Shown here one piece after another: positions 7,055 to 12,011 of a DNA stretch of 12,011 bases. This DNA comes from CTSOIL-112 sp964293815 (GTDB lineage: Bacteria > Pseudomonadota > Gammaproteobacteria > Burkholderiales > Burkholderiaceae): assembly GCA_964293815.1 (NCBI GenBank), contig CAXYYC010000038.1:1-12011 (forward strand), given 5' to 3'. A program made the position numbers and the translations under genes. Each line of letters opens with the position of its first letter. Position 1 is the stretch's first letter. Below the pieces are notes generated by a model. It searched no databases and was not told where the DNA came from. It was given only the letters and a program-made list of their open reading frames with translations.

Positions 7055-7816
7055 TTAACCGAGGAACAAAAAGATACACGGACGCTTATTCAACTCAACG
7101 CCCTGCCCTTGCTTCAAACGTTTTTGCCAATCGCTCACGCGATGCGTGCGAATGGTCTCGCTCGGCAAGGTCAAATCAGCCGCAATGCACAATTGCGTAT
7201 TCGCATTCAAGGTTTTGAGCAAAGTTTCAAACAGCGGCATATTGCGATACGGCGTCTCAATGAACAACTGCGTCTGCGTGTGGGCTTTCGACTCAGACTC
7301 CAAACGCTTGATTTCCTTGCTGCGTGTAGCCGCATCAATCGGCAAATAACCGTGAAAGGCAAATTTTTGTCCGTTCAAACCACTGCCCATCAACGCCAAT
7401 AACAACGACGACGGCCCCACCAGCGGAACCACGCGCACACCAGCAGAATGCGCCGCCTCGACCAAACGCGCGCCCGGATCCGCGACGGCAGGACAACCCG
7501 CATCCGAGAGTAAGCCCACATCATGCCCCGCCAATAACGGCGCAAGCATATCCTTCACCGCCGCATCCGGCGTTTTCACATTCAACTCAGTCAGATGCAA
7601 CGCCTGCAACGGCGTCTGCGTCCCCACCGCTTTCAAAAACTGCCGTGCTACCTTCGCTGTCTCCACCACAAAATACTGCAAACGCGCGGTCACCTCCACC
7701 ACCTGCGGTGCCAATACCGCACGCAAAGTATCCTGCGCCCCGTCCGTGCCGTATACGCCGAGGGTGTTGGGGATTAGATACAGCGTGCCGAGTGGAGATT
7801 GGGGTTTTGAGATCAT
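7055..7816 (-). CDS. RsmI-like SAM-dependent methyltransferase (tetrapyrrole methylase fold), short form
   Basis: The 253-residue protein belongs to the tetrapyrrole-methylase superfamily and is closest in layout to RsmI, which 2'-O-methylates C1402 of 16S rRNA. Visible family features are GTLYLIPNTLG (10-20, where RsmI has a Pro-Ile-Gly-Asn-Leu-Gly loop), LLSDAGCPAVADPGARLV (102-119), VGPSSLLLALMGSGL (133-147) and FIETPYRN (185-192, where RsmI has EAPHR). It lacks the C-terminal helical extension that brings RsmI to about 286 residues, and the substrate loops differ. This fits the second RsmI-like paralogue found in many proteobacteria, annotated only as a SAM-dependent methyltransferase. 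The substrate is therefore uncertain and no symbol is given. The ATG at 7816 is chosen; a TTG at 7834 would add six residues. Neither has a strong ribosome binding site. Its stop is 125 bases before purN, with no obvious terminator between. Confidence 0.85.
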   Translation of the reverse strand: MISKPQSPLGTLYLIPNTLGVYGTDGAQDTLRAVLAPQVVEVTARLQYFVVETAKVARQFLKAVGTQTPLQALHLTELNVKTPDAAVKDMLAPLLAGHDVGLLSDAGCPAVADPGARLVEAAHSAGVRVVPLVGPSSLLLALMGSGLNGQKFAFHGYLPIDAATRSKEIKRLESESKAHTQTQLFIETPYRNMPLFETLLKTLNANTQLCIAADLTLPSETIRTHRVSDWQKRLKQGQGVELNKRPCIFLFLG

Positions 7817-7849
7817 AGAAAAAGCGTTAGGCAATTAATTTAGGGGCGA

Positions 7850-7855
7850 ATTATA
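7850..7855 (-). promoter_or_regulatory. Candidate -10 box for the RsmI-like gene
   Basis: A perfect TATAAT (complement of 7850-7855) lies 33 bases upstream of the ATG at 7816. The position 17 bases further up reads TAAAAT, a poor -35 match. The box makes separate transcription of this gene plausible, apart from the AT-rich gene upstream. Confidence 0.35.
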
Positions 7856-7900
7856 ACACGCCAGAACCCGCCATTTTATAGTCTACGCAAGCCATGCCAG

Positions 7901-7948
7901 CGTATGAAATTCGAATACATTCGTACGATTACGCTTCGCTAATCGTAC
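7901..7948. repeat. Short composite palindromic element at the end of the AT-rich gene
   Basis: GTACGATTA (7923-7931) and TAATCGTAC (7940-7948) form a perfect 9-bp stem around CGCTTCGC, which is itself nearly symmetric. Directly beside it, overlapping at GTACG, 7901-7927 is a weaker imperfect palindrome centred on ATTCGAAT-like sequence. The stem ends one base before the TAG stop (7949-7951) of the upstream gene. Short palindromes with a GCGAAGCG core flanked by gattA/Taatc arms are, from memory, scattered in many bacterial genomes. This copy looks like such a REP-like unit. It has no T-run and is not a standard terminator. Confidence 0.6.
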
Positions 7949-8389
7949 CTACGAGCTAGCTCCATCATCCATCACTGCGTTTACTGCTTCCTCAAAATAA
8001 ATAAAACAAAAATATAGCGAAACTAAGGATCCTATAAAATAAAATCCAACCCCAATAGTTGCTATGCCTGCCCATTCTTTAAGCACTAGGTAACCTATAG
8101 TAAAAAGCAAAAAATACAAAATCATAGTTCCTACACCCTTATTAGCAGAACTTACAAATTTATTTAAACGCTGATCTGGAAGTCGTGCAATTTCCTTAAG
8201 GAAATCCCAACTCATACCTCCTCCAAATATAATTAAAGAAAATAATAAAGCTCGCATCCAACCATATTTAGTATTGTCATACGCAATCTGGAATCCCCAA
8301 AGATAAAAACCAAGAAAACAAAATAAAGCCGCTACAGACAAAATTCTTTTAAAAGAAAGAGTGCGCCGCTGACTTACACCTTTATCCAT
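7949..8389 (-). CDS. Small AT-rich integral membrane protein of unknown function
   Basis: I do not recognise this 146-residue protein. It has a basic N-terminus (residues 1-15: two Lys, three Arg) and four likely membrane helices, near 16-34, 44-61, 86-104 and 108-132. A charged cytoplasmic-type loop lies between helices 2 and 3 (62-84, WDFLKEIARLPDQRLNK). The tail is acidic. No enzyme motif is visible. The ATG at 8389 follows AAAGGGA at 6 bases, a good site; a TTG at 8410 could add seven residues but is less likely. A hand count over 360 bases gives about 34% GC, against about 57% in a sample of the RsmB-like gene, which suggests recent acquisition. It starts 36 bases after the SGNH hydrolase gene and could be co-transcribed with it. 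A palindromic element abuts its stop codon. Confidence 0.72.
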   Translation of the reverse strand: MDKGVSQRRTLSFKRILSVAALFCFLGFYLWGFQIAYDNTKYGWMRALLFSLIIFGGGMSWDFLKEIARLPDQRLNKFVSSANKGVGTMILYFLLFTIGYLVLKEWAGIATIGVGFYFIGSLVSLYFCFIYFEEAVNAVMDDGASS

Positions 8390-8425
8390 AATGCGTCCCT
8401 TTACAAACAATTCCTATAAATAAAC

Positions 8426-9388
8426 CTATCGAGATAGAAATTCTAACCAGTTTTTTGCAAACTTCTCCTGCCCCGTCCCGCCAAAGTGGCAATTATCAAA
8501 TCGATCCAATTCATTGAGCAGTAAATCCGTATCCACGCCCGCACGGGCATTCCATGTATTCGCAATCAGTGACTTTTGCGCAGTGCGGATGGCGTTATCT
8601 TCACGCCACAGCGGGTTCATCCAGCATTGTGAGGTGATGGAGATGTATACAGGCGCGTTCATGCCGCGCTGACGCAGTGCGTCGAGCACGGCGGTGAAGT
8701 GTTGCTGGTATTCGGCGGCAGGCATTTGTTTGATGAAGTCGGTTTCGCCTTGATGCCAGAGCATGTGGGTGACGTGGTAGGTTTTTTGTAGGTTATCGAG
8801 CGCACGTTGCATGCCTTGGTAGAACGGTGGATTGCTCTGCCATTGTTCGATGGAGGAGCCGCCAACACCATTGGTGCTGATGATGACGCGGTCAGCAAGC
8901 CCTTGTTCAATCGCGAGATTGCCGAGCAGCGTCCATGATTCGCCTTCAAGTCCTGTTGCGCCAAGCAGCGGGGATTGGGCGAGGTAGCATTGCCCGTCAA
9001 AGTAGTTGAGCACTTGATCGCCATGTCGGCTGGCGTGACGTTGCCCCGCATGGTTGGCGGAGTTGGATTGGCCGCTGATGAACAGCACCCATGTGCGTTC
9101 GGTCTGCGCGGGACATGGGATGGGTTGTTTGCCCGGATAGCGGATCAGGCGGTGGATGCTGTCGCCTTGAATGGTGTTGTGTACGCTGTTTTGTTGTTCG
9201 GTTCGCAGGGTTTGCTGCTCAATCTGTGCTTGTGCTTGACTGGCGCGCGGCGATAGGGTTTGTTTGATACTTTGCCACCATTGTTTGTGGATGTAGGGGT
9301 TTTGTTGGTATGCGCCGAACGCCCATGCTCCGGCGAGTAGGGCGATGATTCCGATGGTTGTGATCCATTTTTTGAGCGTGTGATTCAT
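8426..9388 (-). CDS. Membrane-anchored SGNH hydrolase, sialate O-acetylesterase-like
   Basis: The 320-residue protein is a probable carbohydrate O-acetylesterase of the SGNH/GDSL superfamily (SASA group). The nucleophile block is FISGQSNS (104-110, Ser108), the second block is NGVGGSS (173-179), the third is LWHQGETD (210-217), and the catalytic Asp-His pair is DNCH (Asp298, His301). All four blocks are intact, so activity is expected. Residues 8-25 form one hydrophobic segment after a short basic start, giving an N-terminal anchor or uncleaved signal. A Gln-rich, probably extended linker (about 40-75) follows, placing the domain in the periplasm. The ATG at 9388 is the only good start but has no clear Shine-Dalgarno. 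The substrate (sialic acid, capsule, LPS or peptidoglycan acetyl groups) cannot be told; the four-helix membrane protein follows directly. Base skew changes inside the gene near 8580. Confidence 0.85.
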   Translation of the reverse strand: MNHTLKKWITTIGIIALLAGAWAFGAYQQNPYIHKQWWQSIKQTLSPRASQAQAQIEQQTLRTEQQNSVHNTIQGDSIHRLIRYPGKQPIPCPAQTERTWVLFISGQSNSANHAGQRHASRHGDQVLNYFDGQCYLAQSPLLGATGLEGESWTLLGNLAIEQGLADRVIISTNGVGGSSIEQWQSNPPFYQGMQRALDNLQKTYHVTHMLWHQGETDFIKQMPAAEYQQHFTAVLDALRQRGMNAPVYISITSQCWMNPLWREDNAIRTAQKSLIANTWNARAGVDTDLLLNELDRFDNCHFGGTGQEKFAKNWLEFLSR

Positions 9389-9406
9389 GCGTGTATGGTA
9401 TCAAAT

Positions 9407-9430
9407 TTTGAATGTTTATTTGAATGCTTA
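9407..9430. repeat. 12-bp tandem repeat upstream of the SGNH hydrolase gene
   Basis: TTTGAATGTTTA (9407-9418) is followed at once by TTTGAATGCTTA (9419-9430), 11 of 12 bases identical. It lies 18-42 bases upstream of the start codon, between it and the aceA terminator, where the hydrolase promoter must be if the gene is transcribed on its own. A paired regulator site or simple slippage are both possible. Confidence 0.65.
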
Positions 9431-9439
9431 TTCATGTGA

Positions 9440-9469
9440 AAAACCACCGACGTTGCCGCCGGTGGTTTT
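9440..9469 (-). terminator. Intrinsic terminator after aceA
   Basis: AAAACCACCG (9440-9449) and CGGTGGTTTT (9460-9469) pair perfectly over 10 bp with a 10-base loop. On the minus strand the stem ends in a run of five T, complement of 9439-9443. It starts 41 bases after the aceA stop. T-rich sequence on both sides means it might also work in the other direction. Confidence 0.88.
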
Positions 9470-9509
9470 AATTCCGCTTGGAATGAATCGGGGATGAACC
9501 CAATTCGAT

Positions 9510-10820
9510 TTAGTGGAATTGTTCTTCTTCGGTTGAACCGGTCAGGGCTTTGACGCTTGAAGAACCACCTTGGATCACTGTGGTAACGTCGTCGAAGTAA
9601 CCTGCACCCACTTCTTGTTGGTGAGACACGAAGGTGTAGCCTTTTTCACGGGCTGCGAATTCTGGCTCTTGAACCATTTCAGTGTAGTGTTTCATGCCTT
9701 CGCCGCGTGCATAAGCGTGCGCGAATTGGAAGGTGTTGTACCAGTTGACGTGGATACCGGCCAAGGTAATGAATTGGTATTTGTAGCCCAATGCAGACAG
9801 GTCTTCTTGGAAGGTGGCGATTTGTGAGTCGCTCAGGTTTTTCTTCCAGTTGAACGATGGCGAGCAGTTGTATGACAACAATTTACCTGGGTTTTTCTCC
9901 AATACCGCTTGGGCGAATTCACGCGCAAAGCCGATATCAGGTACGCCCGTTTCACACCATACCAAGTCAGCATACGGTGCGTAAGCAACGCCACGGCTGA
10001 TGGATTGTTCCAAACCGTTTTTCACGCGGTAGAAGCCTTCTTGAGTGCGTTCGCCAGTCAAGAATGGTTTGTCGTTTTCGTCGTAATCGGAAGTCAACAA
10101 GTTGGCTGCTTCTGCGTCAGTACGCGCCAAGATCAGGGTCGGTACGCCCATCACGTCAGCTGCGAAACGTGCTGCGATCAGTTTTTCAATCGCTTCACGG
10201 GTTGGTACCAATACTTTACCGCCCATGTGGCCACATTTTTTCACTGCTGCCAATTGGTCTTCAAAGTGAACACCAGCCGCGCCCGCACCGATCATGTTTT
10301 TCATCAATTCGAATGCGTTCAATACGCCACCGAAGCCCGCTTCCGCGTCCGCAACGATTGGCAAGAAGTAGTCTACGAAGTTTTCGTCACCTGGGTTGAT
10401 GCCACGAGACCATTGGATTTCGTCTGCACGTTTGAAGGTGTTGTTGATACGACGGACCATTGTTGGTACTGAATCGTACGCGTACAATGATTGGTCAGGG
10501 TACATGGTTTCTGAGGTGTTACCGTCAGCGGCCACTTGCCAGCCTGACAGGTAAACGGCTTCCAAGCCTGCTTTGGCTTGTTGCATCGCTTGACCCGCAG
10601 TGATCGCGCCGAATGCGTTCACATAGCCTTTTTTCGCACCGCCGTTGACTTTCGCCCACAGTTTTTCTGCGCCATTTTTCGCCAATGTGTATTCAGGTTG
10701 CAAGCTACCGCGCAGACGCACAACGTCTTCTGCACTGTAACCACGTTTTACCAATGCCCAGCGCGGATTCTCCGCCCAGTCTTTTTCTAATGCTGCAATT
10801 TGTTCTGCACGTGTTGCCAT
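9510..10820 (-). CDS. aceA: Isocitrate lyase
   Basis: AceA splits isocitrate into glyoxylate and succinate, the first step of the glyoxylate shunt, needed for growth on acetate and fatty acids. The product is 436 residues, close to E. coli AceA (434), and belongs to the same short form. The active-site signature KKCGHM is at 194-199, with catalytic Cys196. Metal- and substrate-binding stretches are conserved: SGWQVAADGN (92-101), VADAEAGFGG (156-165) and the FEDQ loop (186-189). The frame is intact. The ATG at 10820 follows AAGGAG at 7 bases, a strong site. The gene stands alone between two terminators, with no malate synthase or aceK beside it. The 340-base upstream gap with dyads suggests its own regulation. 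Codon choice looks restricted, as in a well-expressed gene. Confidence 0.98.
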   Translation of the reverse strand: MATRAEQIAALEKDWAENPRWALVKRGYSAEDVVRLRGSLQPEYTLAKNGAEKLWAKVNGGAKKGYVNAFGAITAGQAMQQAKAGLEAVYLSGWQVAADGNTSETMYPDQSLYAYDSVPTMVRRINNTFKRADEIQWSRGINPGDENFVDYFLPIVADAEAGFGGVLNAFELMKNMIGAGAAGVHFEDQLAAVKKCGHMGGKVLVPTREAIEKLIAARFAADVMGVPTLILARTDAEAANLLTSDYDENDKPFLTGERTQEGFYRVKNGLEQSISRGVAYAPYADLVWCETGVPDIGFAREFAQAVLEKNPGKLLSYNCSPSFNWKKNLSDSQIATFQEDLSALGYKYQFITLAGIHVNWYNTFQFAHAYARGEGMKHYTEMVQEPEFAAREKGYTFVSHQQEVGAGYFDDVTTVIQGGSSSVKALTGSTEEEQFH

Positions 10821-10875
10821 GAAACTACTCCTTTGAATGAAAAAACAAACCGAAATGGCGTGAATCCCCGAGGGA

Positions 10876-10904
10876 ATTATAGCCAGCGAATGACGAGCTA
10901 AATA
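10876..10904 (-). promoter_or_regulatory. Candidate aceA promoter
   Basis: The -10 box is TATAAT (complement of 10876-10881); at 17-base spacing the -35 position reads TATTTA (complement of 10899-10904), a weak match. A start near 10869 would give a leader of about 49 bases before the aceA ATG. The weak -35 fits a promoter that needs help from a regulator. Confidence 0.45.
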
Positions 10905-10910
10905 TCTTAT

Positions 10911-10924
10911 GTCTTATATAAGAC
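10911..10924. promoter_or_regulatory. Perfect 14-bp palindrome, probable operator of aceA
   Basis: GTCTTATATAAGAC reads the same on both strands. An extra half-site, TCTTAT at 10905-10910, precedes it as a direct repeat. Its centre lies about 48 bases upstream of the inferred aceA transcription start. A symmetric site of this size fits a dimeric helix-turn-helix regulator such as a GntR-type protein. The regulator itself is not in the window, and its identity is a guess. Confidence 0.55.
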
Positions 10925-10988
10925 TTAATTAATTGAATCATACGCAAGCCGCTTCACTGGCGCAAGTGTTTTTCTGCAAATGATGAGT

Positions 10989-11012
10989 AAATATTGAAAA
11001 TAATCAATATTT
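10989..11012. repeat. Perfect 9-bp dyad in the aceA upstream region
   Basis: AAATATTGA (10989-10997) and TCAATATTT (11004-11012) are exact inverted copies separated by AAATAA. The A+T content makes a stable RNA hairpin unlikely, so a protein-binding site or a bent-DNA element is the better reading. It lies about 130 bases upstream of the inferred aceA start. Confidence 0.55.
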
Positions 11013-11112
11013 TTCATATATCAATCAGTTTATTCCGTATTATGAAATACAACCGTTCGATAAAACATACCCTATGACACATGACATTGAATTTCCCCAT
11101 TGAATATGCATC

Positions 11113-11140
11113 AAAAATCCCTGCCGAAGCAGGGATTTTT
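11113..11140 (-). terminator. Intrinsic terminator with UUCG tetraloop after the HlyD-family gene
   Basis: AAAAATCCCTGC (11113-11124) pairs perfectly with GCAGGGATTTTT (11129-11140). On the minus strand the 4-base loop reads TTCG closed by C-G, the very stable UUCG tetraloop, and the stem ends in five T. It starts 21 bases after the stop codon of the secretion gene. The symmetric A/T flanks could allow function in both directions. Confidence 0.92.
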
Positions 11141-11161
11141 AGTGTGCTATCAAACTGAATG

Positions 11162-12011
11162 TTACTTTTTCGAGGTGGCTTCACTCACTGTTTTACTGAT
11201 TGGCTTGGTGATATAGGACAGAACGGTGCGCTTGTCACCCATCAAATCAACCTGTGCCGTCATACCAGGACGTACTTGAATCGCTTGACCCGTTTTACTC
11301 TTCAAATGCGCGCCTTCAATCTGTACACGCACGCGGTAGTAAATCGGTGATTGACCTTGGCGTAGGTTCTGCGGTTCTTCATTCAACGCATCTGGACTGA
11401 TGTAGATGACTTTGCCATCCATCGTACCAAAAATGGAGTAGTCATACGCATCAAGTTTCACGCGCGCTGGCATACTATCATGCACACTGGCCATATCAGC
11501 TGGCATTACTTTGGCTTCAACAATCAACGCATTATCGGTCGGCAAAATCTCCATCACCTCTTCACCTGGGCGCAACACACCGCCCAATGTGGTCACTTTG
11601 ATATTTTTCACATAACCCGTTTCCGGCGCAAATAAATCAGTATGCGATAGTACCTGCGCACGATCGGCCAAGGTTTGCTCCTGTGTACTCAAATCCTCAC
11701 TGGCTTTGTTCAGCTCAGTATTGGCGTCTTGTAGATATTTATTACGCGTATTGGTGATTTGTAGTTGAATTTCATTGGCGGAGCGCTTCATACGCAGCAA
11801 TTCGGCTTGGCTGACATCCCCTGTTTTAACCAAAGGTTCATTCATTCGCACTTCTTCTTGAGCCAGTAAAAGACTGGTTCTTAATTGTGCCACTTGTTGA
11901 TTCAAACTCTGACGACGTTGCGAATACAACAATTTTTGAACACTGGCCAATTCGGGATAAGCCGATTCCAATGCGGGATCAAAGTCAAATGGTCGACCCA
12001 GGAGTTCTGCT
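11162..12011 (-). CDS. HlyD-family type I secretion membrane fusion protein (C-terminal part, cut by window edge)
   Basis: The frame is open to the right edge, so only the last 282 residues are seen and the start lies outside. This is the periplasmic adaptor that links an inner-membrane ABC transporter to a TolC-type outer-membrane channel. Visible in order are the end of a long helical hairpin (about 20-121, heptad-like, with the ..LVKTGDVSQAELL.. turn near 60-72), half of the lipoyl domain (FAPETGYVKNIKVTTLGGVLRPGEEVMEI, residues 127-155, a strong HlyD signature), and the beta-barrel and membrane-proximal domain ending in PGMTAQVDLMGDKRTVLSYI (248-267). Partner ABC transporter and substrate genes, if linked, lie to the right. 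The gene ends in a strong terminator, so it is the last of its transcription unit. The exported substrate is unknown. Confidence 0.93.
   Translation of the reverse strand, partial: AELLGRPFDFDPALESAYPELASVQKLLYSQRRQSLNQQVAQLRTSLLLAQEEVRMNEPLVKTGDVSQAELLRMKRSANEIQLQITNTRNKYLQDANTELNKASEDLSTQEQTLADRAQVLSHTDLFAPETGYVKNIKVTTLGGVLRPGEEVMEILPTDNALIVEAKVMPADMASVHDSMPARVKLDAYDYSIFGTMDGKVIYISPDALNEEPQNLRQGQSPIYYRVRVQIEGAHLKSKTGQAIQVRPGMTAQVDLMGDKRTVLSYITKPISKTVSEATSKK

Larger units (their letters stand above)
10821..11112. other. AT-rich control region upstream of aceA
   Basis: No gene is visible between the aceA start and the terminator of the secretion gene. The region is much more AT-rich than the flanking genes and carries two perfect dyads (10911-10924 and 10989-11012), listed separately. 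A TATAAT (complement of 10876-10881) lies 56 bases upstream of the aceA start. It is the most likely -10 element, but has only TATTTA at the -35 position. I infer activator- or derepression-dependent transcription of aceA from here. Confidence 0.6.

Noticed and set aside
9909..10472. A 187-residue plus-strand open frame opposite aceA
   Set aside because: It is Phe/Val/Cys-rich antisense sequence that follows from the restricted codon use of a conserved isocitrate lyase; there is no domain or start signal.
1..12011. Neisserial DNA uptake sequences or Pasteurellaceae uptake signals as a clue to the host
   Set aside because: I looked for GTCTGAA-, CCTGAA- and AAGTGCGGT-type motifs on both strands and saw only isolated partial matches, so they do not support either group.
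1..12011. CRISPR array, tRNA, rRNA, insertion sequence or prophage
   Set aside because: No regularly spaced repeats, tRNA-like cloverleaf, transposase or phage protein was seen by eye.

Overview
The window reads as chromosomal DNA of a proteobacterium, most likely a betaproteobacterium. This is an inference from gene content and protein character (RlmB, an RsmB/NOP-type methyltransferase with a Lys/Ala-rich extension next to purN, a second RsmI-like methylase, a 436-residue isocitrate lyase, a type I secretion adaptor). I cannot name the genus. All ten protein genes lie on the minus strand, so transcription runs from high to low coordinates. No phage gene, transposase, CRISPR array, rRNA or tRNA is visible.

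Layout from the right, in order of transcription. The right edge (11162-12011) holds the C-terminal part of an HlyD-family membrane fusion protein, closed by a strong hairpin terminator at 11113-11140. A 340-base AT-rich gap with two perfect dyads leads to aceA (isocitrate lyase, 9510-10820), which has its own terminator at 9440-9469. Next come an inner-membrane-anchored SGNH/sialate-esterase-like hydrolase (8426-9388) and a small AT-rich four-helix membrane protein of unknown function (7949-8389), whose stop codon abuts a short palindromic element. These two are the accessory-looking part of the window.

The left two thirds are housekeeping genes: an RsmI-like SAM methylase (7055-7816), purN (6279-6929, GTG start), an RsmB/NOP-type RNA m5C methyltransferase (4431-6092), a membrane-anchored single-HKD phospholipase D-like protein starting 2 bases after it (3706-4428), an MscS-type channel (2298-3629) with a terminator at 2165-2193, rlmB (1329-2075), and a YpfJ-type neutral zinc metallopeptidase (391-1266). 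Three of the ten genes encode probable rRNA-modifying enzymes. The methyltransferase, PLD protein and channel probably form one operon, as do rlmB and the metallopeptidase.

The first 390 bases have no convincing gene but contain a long imperfect palindrome (76-179, about 104 bases) that folds into one extended hairpin. I see no definite new multi-gene system. The items most worth a second look are that palindrome, the AT-rich orphan membrane gene with its SGNH neighbour and palindromic boundary, the truncated RsmI paralogue, and the dyads upstream of aceA.
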